A DNA stretch of 64,000 nt, taken from the NCBI RefSeq assembly GCF_014201615.1, contig NZ_JACHEU010000001.1, forward strand, positions 391,631-455,630, written 5' to 3'. A program made the position numbers and the translations under genes. This document shows positions 10,246 through 20,672 of the stretch, piece by piece. Position 1 is the first letter of the stretch. Each line of letters starts with the position of its first letter. The stretch is from Aquamicrobium lusatiense. Lineage in GTDB: Bacteria; Pseudomonadota; Alphaproteobacteria; Rhizobiales; Rhizobiaceae. The notes below the pieces were generated by a model. That model was not told where the DNA came from and ran no database searches. It worked only from the letters and a program-made list of their open reading frames with translations.

Positions 10246-10986
10246 TCACCACAGGTCGTAGCGCAGGCCGACCTTGATCTGATGGTTGTCGATGCCCTTG
10301 TGCTGGGAAATACCGGAGGTGCCATCCAGCGAGAAATACTCCGCATCGGGCGAAGACAGATACTGGTAGCCGACATCCAGAACCAGATTGTCCGTCAGCT
10401 TGTAGGCTGCGCCGGCAGCAAGCGAATAGGCGAAAGAATATTCGCTCTTCTTCCCCGAAGCGGCAAGTATTCCGGTAGGATCGGTGTAGCTGTACGACGC
10501 GCTGCTGCGCGACTGCATCACGCCGATGCCGGCCCCGACATAGGGGGTGATGCCGACATAGGTGCCGAGATCGACATAGCCGTTGACCATCGCCGTCCAG
10601 GCGTTGTTCTTGACCCGCGCCGTCAGATCGGCGGTGCCGTCGGTGCCCCATGCATCGGTTTTGTTGCCGGGAAGCCAGCCGATGTTCACGTCGCCGCGCA
10701 GATAGTCGTTGAAATGGTAGCCGAAGCCGAGGCTGGCGAAGACGGGCTTTTCCTTTTCGGAAAAGCTGAAAACCGTGGAATCGAAATTGACGTGCTTGTA
10801 GCTTTCCTCGGGAAGATAGGCCACATCGCCGCGCAGATACCAGCCTGAACCGATCTCGACGGGAACATATTCCGGCGCTTCTTCCACAAAGATCGGCGGA
10901 TCGTAATCGGCCGCCGATGCGGCAGCCGTCAGAAGAGCAAGCGGGGCCGTTGCCAGCGCCAGCGCGATGCAAGTGTTCAGCTTCAT
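10246..10986 (-). CDS. Outer-membrane beta-barrel protein, Omp25/Omp31-like
   Basis: A 246-residue exported protein. It has a clear signal peptide (about residues 1-25, cleavage after ASA in AAASAADYD) and alternating-hydrophobic strands typical of the eight-stranded Omp25/Omp31 barrel of rhizobia and brucellae. It ends in an aromatic residue (LRYDLW), the usual outer-membrane sorting signal. Repeated GY-F/Y motifs and VGLRYDLW support a barrel. Probably a surface structural protein. The next gene upstream (11198) is a paralog on the same strand, with its own terminator between them. GGAG lies before the ATG at 10986. Confidence 0.85.
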   Translation of the reverse strand: MKLNTCIALALATAPLALLTAAASAADYDPPIFVEEAPEYVPVEIGSGWYLRGDVAYLPEESYKHVNFDSTVFSFSEKEKPVFASLGFGYHFNDYLRGDVNIGWLPGNKTDAWGTDGTADLTARVKNNAWTAMVNGYVDLGTYVGITPYVGAGIGVMQSRSSASYSYTDPTGILAASGKKSEYSFAYSLAAGAAYKLTDNLVLDVGYQYLSSPDAEYFSLDGTSGISQHKGIDNHQIKVGLRYDLW

Positions 10987-11140
10987 GTCACCAACTCCCG
11001 AGGTTGGCGCTGGTCGAAAAAAGGGAAACCCAGCCGCCTGTCATGAAGCATTGTTAACCATACCGGTTAAATCAGCGTTAAGGCTAACCAATCCTTTCAG
11101 CACCCACGGCACAAAGAGTTTGCGTTGCCGGGCGAAAAAG

Positions 11141-11169
11141 CAAAACCGCCCGGCGCATGGCCGGGCGGT
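11141..11169 (-). terminator. Terminator after second outer-membrane protein gene
   Basis: A perfect 10-bp stem ACCGCCCGGC/GCCGGGCGGT (11145-11154 with 11160-11169) and a 5-base loop. TTTTGC follows on the minus strand. It lies about 30 bases past the stop of the gene at 11198. Confidence 0.85.
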
Positions 11170-11197
11170 GGAAAACAGGCTGTTCTGGAAGCTGACG

Positions 11198-12079
11198 CTA
11201 CTTGGTGTAGATCGGCTCCGGCTCGTAGACGACCGTCTGCGGCTCTTCGCAACGACCAGATCCCTCGCCGAAGGTGTAGCGCAGACCGCCACGAACCTCA
11301 TGGTTGTTCAGGCCCTTGTCGTGCCCGGGACCCGCGCCGATGCCGCCGGCTGGCCCGGCATAGTCGAACATCTTGCCGCCTTCGATGCGGGTGAAGCGAT
11401 AACCGACATCGAGGTCGAGATTCTTCGTCAGGCAGTAGGATGCGCCGGCAGCAAGCGAATAGGCGAAGCGCCAGCCCTTCTTTCCGCCATGCGTCGTGGT
11501 GGAGCAACCCGGATTGTTCGGGTCGTCGCAGATGGTGTTGTCGAGCTTGTCCCATTTCACATGGGCGCCGCCGATGCCGCCGCCCACATAGGGCGTTATC
11601 CTGTGCCAGGTGCCGAGGTCGACATAGGCATTGGCCAGCAGAAGCAGCGCCGAATAGGAGGTGGTGTCGACAGAGGTGCACTGGCTGGCGCCGCACCAGC
11701 CACTCGTGCCGCCGCGGAACTTCGACTTGGCCAGCCAGTCGAGTGTCAGATCGGTGCGGAAACGGTTGTCGAACTGATAACCGGCGCCGATGCCCGCCGA
11801 CATGGCGCCTTTGAGCTTATGATGATCGAAGCTGCCTGTGCCCGGACTGGCGCCATAGGTGATGTAATCGGCGCCGCGGAATTTCGACCAGTGGTAGTCC
11901 ACGTCGCCGCGGATGTACCAGCCGCTGTAGCTGCCCTGCTCTTCATAAACCACCGGCGCTGGATCGCGGATCACCAGCGGCTCGTCCGTAATGTCCGCTG
12001 CCAGTGAAGGACCGGCGAAACCAGCTACCAGGCCCGCCCCGATGCCGGCCAAAACAGCTTTCCTTGCGAAGCTGAACAT
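11198..12079 (-). CDS. Outer-membrane beta-barrel protein, Omp25/Omp31-like
   Basis: A 293-residue exported barrel protein, a paralog of the one at 10246 but longer. It has a signal peptide (about 1-27, cleavage near LAADIT). It shares the framework GWYIRGDVDYHW, YVDLGTW-ITPYVGGGIG and FAYSLAAGASY with its neighbour. It also has an extra loop with two cysteine-containing stretches (GWCGASQC near residue 125 and an ICDDPNNPGC segment), which could form disulfides at the surface. The last 20 residues extend past the final strand in a Pro/Glu-rich tail. The start at 12079 is chosen because it begins the signal peptide; upstream in-frame codons add a non-signal extension. Confidence 0.83.
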   Translation of the reverse strand: MFSFARKAVLAGIGAGLVAGFAGPSLAADITDEPLVIRDPAPVVYEEQGSYSGWYIRGDVDYHWSKFRGADYITYGASPGTGSFDHHKLKGAMSAGIGAGYQFDNRFRTDLTLDWLAKSKFRGGTSGWCGASQCTSVDTTSYSALLLLANAYVDLGTWHRITPYVGGGIGGAHVKWDKLDNTICDDPNNPGCSTTTHGGKKGWRFAYSLAAGASYCLTKNLDLDVGYRFTRIEGGKMFDYAGPAGGIGAGPGHDKGLNNHEVRGGLRYTFGEGSGRCEEPQTVVYEPEPIYTK

Positions 12080-12293
12080 CCTTGTCTTCCCCTGAATGCC
12101 CTGACCCGAAGAGGGTCTGAAAATCATTGCGTTCAGTAAGGACAATGAATGGTAACGGTTAAGGGTGATTTAACCCTGCTCATTAACCACGTGTCTGGCG
12201 TAAAAAAATCGCACACAGGTTGCGGTCGGCGCATCACCTGAAAGGCCGGACAAAACTTGCCCGGCCGCAAACCCCAGAGAAACAAGCAAAGTT

Positions 12294-13643
12294 TCAGGCT
12301 GCGCTGCGCACCTGGGAGAGAACCTGCACGATGTCGTCGACCACGGATTCCACCAGCTTCGCGTCATCGCCTTCTGCCATGACGCGGATGAGAGGCTCGG
12401 TTCCGGATGGCCGGATGACCACGCGACCACCCTCTCCAAGCCGGTTACGTCCTTCTTCGATGGCTTCCTGAACCTGCTTCTCCTCCAGCGGCGCGCCGCC
12501 GGAGATACGCACATTCTTGAGCAGCTGCGGCACCGGCTCGAACTTCTTCGCCACTTCGCTGACCGGCTTGTTCAGCCGCTTGATGCAGGCCAGAACCTGC
12601 AGGGCGGAAACCAGCCCGTCGCCGGTGGTGGAGAAATCGGACAGAACAATATGGCCGGACTGCTCGCCGCCCACATTCAGGCCGTTGGCGCGCATATGCT
12701 CGACCACATAGCGGTCGCCGACCTTGGTGCGGTGGAGGTCAAGTTTCAGTCCGGTGAGAAAACGCTCCAGACCGAGATTGGACATGATGGTGGAAACCAC
12801 GCCGTTGCCGGTGAGGCGGCCGCTCTGATGCCAGGATTCAGCGATAAGCGCCATGATCTGGTCGCCATCGACGATCTCGCCCTTTTCATCGACGATCACC
12901 ACCCGGTCGGCGTCGCCGTCGAGCGCGATACCGATATCGGCGCGCACTTCGTGGACCTTGTTTTGCAGGCCCGCGGGATGCGTCGAGCCACATTCCTTGT
13001 TGATGTTGAAACCGTTGGGATCGTCATTGATCGAGATGACGTCGGCGCCCAGTTCCCACAGCGCGGCCGGGGCGACCTTGTAGGCAGCGCCATTGGCGCA
13101 GTCGATGACGATGCGCAGACCCGACAGGGACATGGAACGCGGCAGGGTGCGCTTGGCAAATTCGATATAGCGGTCATGGACACCGTCGACACGCTTGGCC
13201 CGGCCAAGGCCCTCCGGGTCGGCAAGCGCCATGTCGACACCATTGTCGAGCAGTGATTCGATGCGCCCCTCGATCTTGTCGGAAAGCTTGTAGCCGTCAG
13301 GCCCGAACAGCTTGATACCATTGTCCTGAAAGGGATTGTGCGATGCCGAGATCATGACGCCCATGTCGGCGCGCAGGGATCGCACCAGCATGGCGACGGC
13401 CGGTGTCGGAATGGGGCCGAGCAGGAAGACATCCATGCCGGCCGCACACAGACCGGCCACCATGGCGTTTTCGATCATGTAGCCGGAAAGCCGCGTGTCC
13501 TTGCCGAGCACGACGCGATGGCGATGGCTGCCGCGCTGGAACGACAGACCCGCCGCCATGCCCACACGCATGGCAATCTCCGCCGTCATCGGAAATTTGT
13601 TGGCCTGCCCGCGAATACCGTCGGTGCCGAAGTAACGTGCCAT
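12294..13643 (-). CDS. glmM: Phosphoglucosamine mutase
   Basis: Converts glucosamine-6-phosphate to glucosamine-1-phosphate for UDP-GlcNAc, peptidoglycan and lipid A. The 449 residues carry the four domains of the alpha-D-phosphohexomutase fold: the phosphoserine loop ISASHNP (serine at about 101), the metal loop DGDADRV near residue 240, the sugar loop GGEQSGH, and the phosphate loop [10 protein letters not shown] at the C-terminus. It lies downstream of ftsH on the same strand, the usual alphaproteobacterial order, but an ftsH terminator stands between them. The ATG at 13643 follows AAGGGGAAG. Confidence 0.97.
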   Translation of the reverse strand: MARYFGTDGIRGQANKFPMTAEIAMRVGMAAGLSFQRGSHRHRVVLGKDTRLSGYMIENAMVAGLCAAGMDVFLLGPIPTPAVAMLVRSLRADMGVMISASHNPFQDNGIKLFGPDGYKLSDKIEGRIESLLDNGVDMALADPEGLGRAKRVDGVHDRYIEFAKRTLPRSMSLSGLRIVIDCANGAAYKVAPAALWELGADVISINDDPNGFNINKECGSTHPAGLQNKVHEVRADIGIALDGDADRVVIVDEKGEIVDGDQIMALIAESWHQSGRLTGNGVVSTIMSNLGLERFLTGLKLDLHRTKVGDRYVVEHMRANGLNVGGEQSGHIVLSDFSTTGDGLVSALQVLACIKRLNKPVSEVAKKFEPVPQLLKNVRISGGAPLEEKQVQEAIEEGRNRLGEGGRVVIRPSGTEPLIRVMAEGDDAKLVESVVDDIVQVLSQVRSAA

Positions 13644-13845
13644 GAAAAGCTTCCCCTTACCGATCGCACAGTGGCGTCTATTGCCACACCCAGCCCCGCA
13701 CCCGATATCAAATTATATGATTGGAAGTCATCATTCCAAGGTAAACGGTGAACTGAATTTGGAAAATATCTCGCCCAAATCATAAGATTTCCTGACGGAA
13801 GGCTCTTTTCCTCCCCGAAAAAGCCGTCCCGCACACCCCTTCAAA

Positions 13846-13869
13846 AGAAAACGCCGCGCAGAGCGCGGC
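13846..13869 (-). terminator. Terminator after ftsH
   Basis: Stem GCCGCGC/GCGCGGC (13853-13859 with 13863-13869) with a 3-base loop. On the minus strand GTTTTCTTTT follows. It lies 34 bases after the ftsH stop, so glmM probably has its own promoter within 13644-13845. Confidence 0.8.
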
Positions 13870-13902
13870 ATTTTCCATGTGTCGGCGCGGTCGCCGGGGA
13901 AC

Positions 13903-15840
13903 TCAGTTCTGCGGCTGGGGTTCCATGCCGCCTTCCGGCTCCGGACCCTTCTTCTTGCCTTTCGCGGTGCCGCCGGCCTTGGGCACGGCCGAGCCGCGGC
14001 TGGTCGGCGTATCGTCGCCCAGATCGCGCGAAGGCTTGTTTCCGGCCAGCAGGTCCCTGATCTCGTCGCCGGAAAGCGTCTCGTATTCGAGCAGCCCTTC
14101 CGCCAGCGCGATCCAGTCCTTCTTCTTCTTGGTCAGGACATTCATCGCAGTGGTGTAGGCTTCCTCGATCAGGCGGCGAACTTCGGCATCGATGATCTGC
14201 GCGGTCTCTTCCGAGATATTCTGGGTGCGCGCGACCGAATGGCCGAGGAACACCTCTTCCTGATTGTCGCCATAGGCAACATGGCCGAGCTTGTCGGAGA
14301 AGCCCCAGCGCGTGACCATGGCACGGGCGAGCTTGGTCGCCTGCTCGATGTCCGAAGATGCGCCGGAGGTGATGTTTTCCTTGCCGAACTTGAGTTCTTC
14401 CGCCACGCGGCCACCCATCATGATCGCCAGACGCGAGATCATGTATTTGTAGCTCATCGAGTAGCGGTCGCCCTCGGGCAGCTGCATGACCATGCCGAGC
14501 GCACGGCCGCGTGGAATGATGGTCGCCTTGTGCAGCGGATCGGCGGACGGAACATTGAGCGCCAGAATGGCGTGGCCGGCCTCGTGATAGGCGGTCAGCT
14601 CCTTCTCGGCCTGCGTCATGGCCGAGGAGCGGCGCTCCGCGCCCATCATGATCTTGTCCTTGGCGTCCTCGAACTCGGCCATGGTGACGAGGCGCTTGTT
14701 GCGCCGCGCCGCCATCAGCGCCGCTTCGTTGACGAGGTTCATCAGGTCCGCGCCGGAGAAGCCGGGCGTACCGCGTGCCAGCACCTTAAGATCGACATTC
14801 GGCGCCAGCGGCACGTTGCGCACATGCACCTTGAGGATCTTCTCGCGGCCGACGATGTCGGGGTTCGGCACCACGACCTGCCGGTCGAAACGGCCGGGAC
14901 GCAGCAGAGCCGGGTCGAGCACGTCGGGACGGTTGGTGGCGGCGATCAGGATGATCGATTCGTTGGACTCAAAACCGTCCATCTCGACCAGAAGCTGGTT
15001 CAGCGTCTGCTCGCGCTCGTCATTGCCGCCGCCGAGACCGGCGCCGCGATGACGACCCACCGCATCGATTTCGTCGATGAAGATGATGCAGGGCGAGTTC
15101 TTCTTGGCCTGGTCGAACATGTCGCGCACGCGGCTTGCGCCGACGCCCACGAACATTTCAACGAAATCCGAGCCGGAAATGGTGAAGAATGGCACATTGG
15201 CTTCACCCGCAACCGAGCGCGCCAGCAGCGTCTTGCCGGTGCCGGGAGGGCCGACGAGCAGCACGCCGCGCGGAATCTTGCCGCCGAGACGCTGGAATTT
15301 CTGCGGATCGCGCAGGAACTCGACGATTTCCTCAAGATCCTGCTTGGCCTCGTCCACGCCCGCCACATCGGCGAAGGTGACGCGGCCATGCGCCTCGGTC
15401 AGAAGCTTGGCCTTGGACTTGCCGAAACCCATGGCGCGGCCGGAACCGGACTGCATCTGGCGCATGAAGAAAATCCACACGCCGAGGATCAGGATCATCG
15501 GCAGCCACGACAGGAGATAGCCGAAAAGCGTGTTGGAACCGTCGGTCTCCGGGCGCGCATTGATGGTCACGCCCTTGGCCTCAAGCTTTGAAACCAGCGA
15601 CGGATCGCCCGGCGAATAGGTCTGGAAACCGGAAGCGCTGTCGCCGTAGGAACCGCTGATGCGGTCGCCGGCGATGGTCACGGTCTTGACGCGGCCCGAC
15701 TGAACATCCTGCAGGAACTGCGAATAGGGAATGTCGGTCGCGGCTCCGCGCGTCTGCGGCGTCTGGAACAGATTGAAGAGAGCGATAAGCAGAACCGCTA
15801 TGATCGCCCAGAGCGCAAGGTTGCGGTAGTTCGGATTCAT
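13903..15840 (-). CDS. ftsH: ATP-dependent zinc metalloprotease FtsH
   Basis: Membrane-anchored AAA+ protease that degrades misassembled membrane proteins and regulators. At 645 residues it is standard. TM1 is at about 8-25 and TM2 at about 107-126, with a periplasmic domain between them. Then come Walker A GPPGTGKT (197-204), Walker [10 protein letters not shown] (about 252-260), the second region of homology RPGRFDRQ, and the zinc site HEAGH (419-423). It lies between tilS and glmM as in many alphaproteobacteria. A promoter with good -35/-10 boxes lies 55-83 bases upstream, inside the gap to tilS. Confidence 0.98.
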   Translation of the reverse strand: MNPNYRNLALWAIIAVLLIALFNLFQTPQTRGAATDIPYSQFLQDVQSGRVKTVTIAGDRISGSYGDSASGFQTYSPGDPSLVSKLEAKGVTINARPETDGSNTLFGYLLSWLPMILILGVWIFFMRQMQSGSGRAMGFGKSKAKLLTEAHGRVTFADVAGVDEAKQDLEEIVEFLRDPQKFQRLGGKIPRGVLLVGPPGTGKTLLARSVAGEANVPFFTISGSDFVEMFVGVGASRVRDMFDQAKKNSPCIIFIDEIDAVGRHRGAGLGGGNDEREQTLNQLLVEMDGFESNESIILIAATNRPDVLDPALLRPGRFDRQVVVPNPDIVGREKILKVHVRNVPLAPNVDLKVLARGTPGFSGADLMNLVNEAALMAARRNKRLVTMAEFEDAKDKIMMGAERRSSAMTQAEKELTAYHEAGHAILALNVPSADPLHKATIIPRGRALGMVMQLPEGDRYSMSYKYMISRLAIMMGGRVAEELKFGKENITSGASSDIEQATKLARAMVTRWGFSDKLGHVAYGDNQEEVFLGHSVARTQNISEETAQIIDAEVRRLIEEAYTTAMNVLTKKKKDWIALAEGLLEYETLSGDEIRDLLAGNKPSRDLGDDTPTSRGSAVPKAGGTAKGKKKGPEPEGGMEPQPQN

Positions 15841-15894
15841 CGATTGTCCCGTTGGCGGCCGTCAGGCGCGCGTCGTTGAAAGGAGCCTTCGCCT

Positions 15895-15923
15895 AACATA
15901 GGCAGCCCATACTCCATTGCCAA
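15895..15923 (-). promoter_or_regulatory. Candidate promoter of ftsH
   Basis: On the minus strand TTGGCA (15923-15918) and TATGTT (15900-15895) are spaced by 17 bases. The likely start is about 50 bases before the ftsH ATG. No other function is evident in the 133-base gap. Confidence 0.5.
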
Positions 15924-15973
15924 GCAAAAGCACGACAATCGGTTAAGGCGGCGCATTGTCCCTGTCCGGCTGT

Positions 15974-17320
15974 CTAAACCGCTGCGTTCGGCAAAGGCAG
16001 CGGAGGAAGCGGCGATGCCATTGCAAGTTCTGCCAGAATCCCGGCCGACTGAACATCGAAACCCGGCAAAAAACGGGCGAAAGGCGCAATCACTGGCATG
16101 AGTGCGACATTTTCTCCGGCGCAATCCACCTCCGGCTCGGCGGCGAGGGCCGCACGCACGAGGCTCACCGGCACATCAGGGAGCGGAAATGGGTCTGGCA
16201 GAGTTCCGGCGACGGGTTTGCCCCTGGAAAGGACCGCGCCCGCGCGAATGACCGAAGCAGCGGCCGTTTTCCGCATGCTAACCCTGAAGCGTCCATCCCA
16301 GAGCATTCCGTCCACTGCCCGCAGGGGCGCCGGCAGGCCGCGCGCCTCGCGCAGCAGGAAAATGCCGGTCCGTCTTGCATCGACCAGAACCCGCGCCAGC
16401 GTCGCGCGATGCGAACCGCCCTTCCCCAGCGCCTCCAGCAAAGAGGTGACAGCCGCCTCGTCCGGCAGCATGGGAAGACCGCCGATGGTCGACAGCAACA
16501 GACGCAGCGCATGGATAGCGGCAGCGCGATCTTCTTCGTCCGCGAAAGCGGGATGCAGCCTGAAAAGTCCCCGGGCGGGGCGGGAGGCATGGCGGCGGAT
16601 CAGACTGGCCGCGCGCGCATCGAGATCGCTTCGGTTCCTGCCTGCCGCCTCTGCCACCTTCAGGGCCGCAGCGATGCCGGGCTCACCGAGGGCGGCACGC
16701 ACGCGGGGCCGCTCATAGCTATGGTCCTCATTGGTGGGATCGTCCATCCAGCCGGCACCTCTTGTCCGCAACATGGCGCGTAGAGCCTCGCGGCGCATGC
16801 GAAGCAAAGGCCGGACGATCCAGATATCTCCGTCGAACAGGGTAAAAGGGGCCATGCCGGCAAGCCCGCGCTCCGTTGCGTCAACGACGTCGCGGCGCTC
16901 CAGCCGCATGGTCACGGTCTCGGCCTGATCGTTGGCCGTGTGGCCTGTCAGCACCATCGGGATGCCTTTGTCGCGGGCAACCCCGGCCAGCAGGTCGTAA
17001 CGCGCATCGCGCGCGGCGGCGAGAAGGCCCGTCTTGGGCTTCTGGCCCTCCCACACGCGAATTCGATGTTCGATGCCGAGCGAAGCGCACAGAGCGCCGA
17101 CTTTCAACGCCTCGTCATGAGAGGCGGGGCGCAGGGCGTGATCGACCGTTACCGCGACGAGCCTCGCGTGCGGCCGATGCCTGCGGCAAAAATCGTTGAG
17201 AAGAAAGAGAAGTGCGGTGGAATCGCTGCCGCCCGAAATTGCCACGACCGCACCGCGTGACAGATCGAGATCAAAAAAAAGGCGGGCTTCGTGGTCCGGT
17301 TCTGCTTCCAGCGTCAGCAC
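15974..17320 (-). CDS. tilS: tRNA(Ile)-lysidine synthase
   Basis: Modifies C34 of the CAU-anticodon isoleucine tRNA to lysidine, an essential decoding step. The N-terminal PP-loop ATPase motif SGGSDS is at residues 29-34, with a DHALRP motif after it and a conserved TGHTANDQAETV segment near residue 125. The remaining C-terminal half is less conserved, as usual. The 448 residues are within the family range. The start is GTG (17320) and overlaps the end of cpoB by 7 bases, which suggests translational coupling. The order cpoB-tilS-ftsH is the standard alphaproteobacterial one. Confidence 0.95.
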   Translation of the reverse strand: MLTLEAEPDHEARLFFDLDLSRGAVVAISGGSDSTALLFLLNDFCRRHRPHARLVAVTVDHALRPASHDEALKVGALCASLGIEHRIRVWEGQKPKTGLLAAARDARYDLLAGVARDKGIPMVLTGHTANDQAETVTMRLERRDVVDATERGLAGMAPFTLFDGDIWIVRPLLRMRREALRAMLRTRGAGWMDDPTNEDHSYERPRVRAALGEPGIAAALKVAEAAGRNRSDLDARAASLIRRHASRPARGLFRLHPAFADEEDRAAAIHALRLLLSTIGGLPMLPDEAAVTSLLEALGKGGSHRATLARVLVDARRTGIFLLREARGLPAPLRAVDGMLWDGRFRVSMRKTAAASVIRAGAVLSRGKPVAGTLPDPFPLPDVPVSLVRAALAAEPEVDCAGENVALMPVIAPFARFLPGFDVQSAGILAELAMASPLPPLPLPNAAV

Positions 17321-18378
17321 GACGCGAGCGCCCGTTCCTGTTTTACGCGTTCCTTCAGAGCACCCGATGCGTTGGGGTAGCGCTTGCCGATCTCGCCGAA
17401 GGTGGCGCAGGCCACATCGCGCTGCTTGAGACCCACCAGCGAAACGCCGAGCTTGAGCAGCATGTCGGGGGCCTTCTTTGCCTTGGGATAGCTCTTGCTG
17501 GCGGCAAGGAAGACTTCGGCGGCATCACGATACTTCTGCTGCCCGAGCAGGGATTCGCCCAGCCAGTAATGCGCGTCGGCAGCGTTTGCATCCTTGGGAA
17601 AACGCTCGATATGCTCGCGGAAACCGGCTTCGGCGGTGCTGTAATCACCTGAAAGCACGAACTGATAGGAGTTCCGGTAGAGCTCCTGCGGGTTGTCGGT
17701 GCGCGGCAGGGCTGCAACCACCGTATTCCCGCTATCGGCCGGCGGTGTCGCCGAAGCACCGGGGTCGGTCACTGTTACCGAGCGCGTGCCGGCGCCGGCA
17801 TCGATGACATTTCCGTCCTTGTCGACGGTGATGGTGCCGAAATTACCGGGAGGGGTACCCGGAATGAGCTTGCCCGGCTCGCCATCGCCGGAATCGACGA
17901 TGATGTCCTCCACGGTGGATCCTCCGGCGACATCGCCGGAGGTTGTTGGGCCAGAGGTTGCGGGGTCGGAATTCGTTGCGCCGGGGGCAGCGGCAATGGA
18001 ACTGCCCGAACCGCCCGCATCCGATTTTTTCTGCCCGCCCTGTGACCCTTCTTCGAGCTGCTGGAGGCGAAACTCATTGTCCTCCTGCTGCTTGCGGATC
18101 TGCTCCTGCATTTGCAGGATCTGGAAGTTGAGTTCCTCGACCTTGCCGTTGAGAGAGCGAATCTGCTCTTCCAGCGCCGTCATGCCGCCGCTCTGGGCCA
18201 GCTGAACGGTGCCTTCATCCTTTTTGGCGCCGAACAGGTCGGGCAGTTCCACGCCCGGCAGCTTGAAGGAAAAGCCGCCGCGCTCGGCAGCCGCAGGTCC
18301 GGCTTCGCTCGCCATGGCGGCCGCGCCGGACAGAAGCAGCACAGCCAGCGTGCCGCTCAGGATTGATCTTAGATGCAT
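17314..18378 (-). CDS. cpoB: Cell division coordinator CpoB (YbgF)
   Basis: Periplasmic partner of the Tol-Pal system that couples outer-membrane constriction to septal peptidoglycan synthesis. Signal peptide about 1-26 (cleavage after MAS or AMA). A short trimerising coiled coil (LEEQIRSLNGKVEELNFQ, about 75-115) follows, then a long Ser/Gly/Asp linker. A C-terminal TPR domain of about 120 residues begins at ELYRNSYQFVLSGDY. The start at 18378 is preceded by GAGAGG; upstream in-frame codons would put 33 non-signal residues before it. It is separated from pal by a strong terminator (18503-18531). Its 3' end overlaps the tilS start. Confidence 0.92.
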   Translation of the reverse strand: MHLRSILSGTLAVLLLSGAAAMASEAGPAAAERGGFSFKLPGVELPDLFGAKKDEGTVQLAQSGGMTALEEQIRSLNGKVEELNFQILQMQEQIRKQQEDNEFRLQQLEEGSQGGQKKSDAGGSGSSIAAAPGATNSDPATSGPTTSGDVAGGSTVEDIIVDSGDGEPGKLIPGTPPGNFGTITVDKDGNVIDAGAGTRSVTVTDPGASATPPADSGNTVVAALPRTDNPQELYRNSYQFVLSGDYSTAEAGFREHIERFPKDANAADAHYWLGESLLGQQKYRDAAEVFLAASKSYPKAKKAPDMLLKLGVSLVGLKQRDVACATFGEIGKRYPNASGALKERVKQERALASC

Positions 18379-18502
18379 GAGCCTCTCGCCATTACAGTGA
18401 AACCCGGTTTCGCGTCCTGCTCTCCCGTCGAGGTCAGGAACAGCACCGTTTCTAGCAGGGCGCGAGACTTCGGCCAAATTTTGTTTGAAGCTTATTTCAA
18501 TG

Positions 18503-18531
18503 AAAAAGGCGGCTCCGGGAGCCGCCTTTTT
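18503..18531 (-). terminator. Strong terminator between pal and cpoB
   Basis: A perfect 13-bp stem AAAAAGGCGGCTC/GAGCCGCCTTTTT (18503-18515 with 18519-18531) and a 3-base loop, ending in T5. It is symmetric, so it could act on both strands, but only leftward genes surround it. It lies 28 bases past the pal stop. Confidence 0.9.
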
Positions 18532-18558
18532 GTCACTTTGAAAGCCCGTGCTTCCCTA

Positions 18559-19062
18559 TCAGGAGCCGGCGCCGCCCAGCGTGGTGACGGCGCGACGGTT
18601 CTGCGACCAGCAGGAGATGTCGTCGCAAACGGCGACCGGACGTTCCTTGCCGTAAGAGATGGTCTTGATGCGGTTGGCGGCAACGCCCTGCGACGAGAGA
18701 TAGTCGCGGGTCGCGGCAGCACGGCGGGCACCGAGCGCAAGGTTGTATTCGCGGGTGCCGCGTTCGTCGGCATGGCCTTCGACAACGATCGAATACTGGC
18801 GATAACGGTTGAGCCACTGAGCCTGACGGGCCAGCGTCTGCTGAGCGTCGGCGCGGATGGACGAAGAGTCCAGATCGAAGAAGATGCGATCGCCGACATT
18901 GACGGTGAAGTCCTGCGCCGAGCCGGGCGTCGCCGCGCTGCCGCCGAGGCCGAGATCAGCTGCGTTGTTGGGGGTCTTCTTGGATGCGCAGCCGGCAAGC
19001 GCCAACGAGGCTACGAGCGCGACCATCACGGGGTTTGCTGCTAGTTTTGCGATACGGCGCAT
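18559..19062 (-). CDS. pal: Peptidoglycan-associated lipoprotein Pal
   Basis: Outer-membrane lipoprotein that binds peptidoglycan and TolB. The 167 residues open with a lipoprotein signal and lipobox LALAGC (lipidated Cys25). After a short linker comes an OmpA-like domain with YSIVVEGHADERGT and the conserved LGARRAAATRDYL helix. The C-terminus contains paired cysteines (VCDDISCW), a feature of alphaproteobacterial Pal. The ATG at 19062 has AAGGAG just upstream; the longer reading frame from 19080 is less likely. A 265-base gap separates it from tolB, so it may also have its own promoter. Confidence 0.96.
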   Translation of the reverse strand: MRRIAKLAANPVMVALVASLALAGCASKKTPNNAADLGLGGSAATPGSAQDFTVNVGDRIFFDLDSSSIRADAQQTLARQAQWLNRYRQYSIVVEGHADERGTREYNLALGARRAAATRDYLSSQGVAANRIKTISYGKERPVAVCDDISCWSQNRRAVTTLGGAGS

Positions 19063-19327
19063 ACCGCCTCTCCTTCGCATTCGAGTGACTTCGTTGATCT
19101 GCCAGTAACCACATCTCGGTTAACCGGCACTCAAAAAACACGGTTAAAATTCGGTTCACGCATCCGGCGAGCCCCCTGAATGCGCATCCCTCTCACTGGC
19201 ATGCAGCCAGATGACGACAAAGAGGCGAAATCTTGTCCGCCTCCCCGTCGCGGGCTATTTTAAGCCCGTATCCGGCCGAAAAAGCCGCGAATGGAGCGCA
19301 ATTGCCACGCTCCATCCTTCATCAGCT

Positions 19328-20641
19328 TCAGTCGAGCAACGGCGACCAGGCCGGATCGGACCCGAAATTCGGGGTTGGAATTTGCTGCTCGTTGCGCCCG
19401 GTCAGATCGACCGAATAGAGCTTAGGCCCGCCGGCACCCGGCGTTTCCTTCAGATACATGATCACCCGGCCGTTGGGCGCCCATGTCGGGCCTTCCTGGA
19501 GGAAGCCGGAGGTCAGGATACGCTCACCCGAACCGTCCGTGCGCATCACGCCGATCTGGAACTGGCCGCCCGACTGCTTGGTGAAGGCCACCAGATCGCC
19601 GCGCGGCGACCACACCGGCGTGGAATAGGTACCCTCACCGAAAGAGATGCGCGTCTGGCCCGACCCATCGGCCCCCATCACATAGATGTGAGGACGGCCG
19701 CCGCGGTCGGAGGTGAAGACGATCTTCGAGCCGTCCGGCGAATAGGAGGGCGAGGTATCGATGGCGTTGGAATTGGTGAGGCGCGTGGTGTTCCTGCTCC
19801 TCAGATCCATGGAATAGATGTTGGAGTTACCATCGTCGCGCATCAGGCTCATGATCACCCGCTGACCATCCGGCGAGAAGCGCGGCGCGAAGGTCATGCC
19901 GGGGAAATTGCCGACGAGTTCGCGCTGGCCGGTCTCAAGCTGCAGCAGATAGACGCGCGGCTGTCCGCTCTCATAGGACATGTAGGTGATTTCCTGCCGG
20001 TTCGGCGAGAAACGCGGCGTCATCACGATGGAGCGGCCATCGGAGAGGAAGCGGGCATTGGCGCCGTCCTGGTCCATGATCGCCAGCCGCTTCTTGCGCG
20101 CATTCTTGGCGCCCGATTCATCGATGAACACGACACGGGTGTCGAAGTAGCCCTTCTCGCCGGTCAGCCGCTCATAGATCGCGTCGGCGATGATATGGGC
20201 GACGCGGCGGGTATTGGCGCCGTTGGCGAAGAACTGCTCGCCCGAAAGCTGCTGTCCGGCAAAGGTGTCCCACAGCCGGTATTCGGCGCGGATGCGGCCA
20301 TCGCCTTCCTTGCTGACGCGGCCGGTGACCAGCGCCTGCGCATTGATCACCTTCCAGTCGTCGAAGCGCGGGGTCTGATCGGGATTGGCGATCTTCTCGA
20401 TGAAGGCGGCCTTGTCGATCGGCGCGAACAGCCCCGAGCGCTTCAGGTCCGCCTGCACGATGGAGGAGATCTCGGCGCCGAGCGCGCCACCCGCGAAATC
20501 GGTGATGGCGACGGGCAGCGGCTCGATCGTGCCCTTGTTGACGTCGATCTCCACCAGCGCGCTGGCGGGGCCGATGGCAAGCCCCGTGGCGGCGCCGGCA
20601 AGGGCTGCGACCATCATGAGCGTCTTGAGCAGTGTCTTCAT
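19328..20641 (-). CDS. tolB: Tol-Pal system protein TolB
   Basis: Periplasmic propeller protein of the Tol-Pal system. The 437 residues have a signal peptide (about 1-29, cleavage near PASA), an N-terminal alpha/beta domain, and a six-bladed beta-propeller. The blades show as repeated PRFSPDGQ-, [10 protein letters not shown] and [12 protein letters not shown] motifs. The start at 20641 follows GAGGCTGAAAG and opens the signal peptide; the longer frame runs back into tolA. It is the fourth gene of tolQRAB, with 31 bases between tolA and tolB. Confidence 0.97.
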   Translation of the reverse strand: MKTLLKTLMMVAALAGAATGLAIGPASALVEIDVNKGTIEPLPVAITDFAGGALGAEISSIVQADLKRSGLFAPIDKAAFIEKIANPDQTPRFDDWKVINAQALVTGRVSKEGDGRIRAEYRLWDTFAGQQLSGEQFFANGANTRRVAHIIADAIYERLTGEKGYFDTRVVFIDESGAKNARKKRLAIMDQDGANARFLSDGRSIVMTPRFSPNRQEITYMSYESGQPRVYLLQLETGQRELVGNFPGMTFAPRFSPDGQRVIMSLMRDDGNSNIYSMDLRSRNTTRLTNSNAIDTSPSYSPDGSKIVFTSDRGGRPHIYVMGADGSGQTRISFGEGTYSTPVWSPRGDLVAFTKQSGGQFQIGVMRTDGSGERILTSGFLQEGPTWAPNGRVIMYLKETPGAGGPKLYSVDLTGRNEQQIPTPNFGSDPAWSPLLD

Positions 20642-20672
20642 GCTTTCAGCCTCATTTGTTCCAGTCCGGCGA

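Noticed and set aside
12243..12266. Hairpin GGCCGG/CCGGCC downstream of glmM as a terminator
   Set aside because: Only a weak 6-bp stem and a TTTC tail on the minus strand; too poor to list as a feature.
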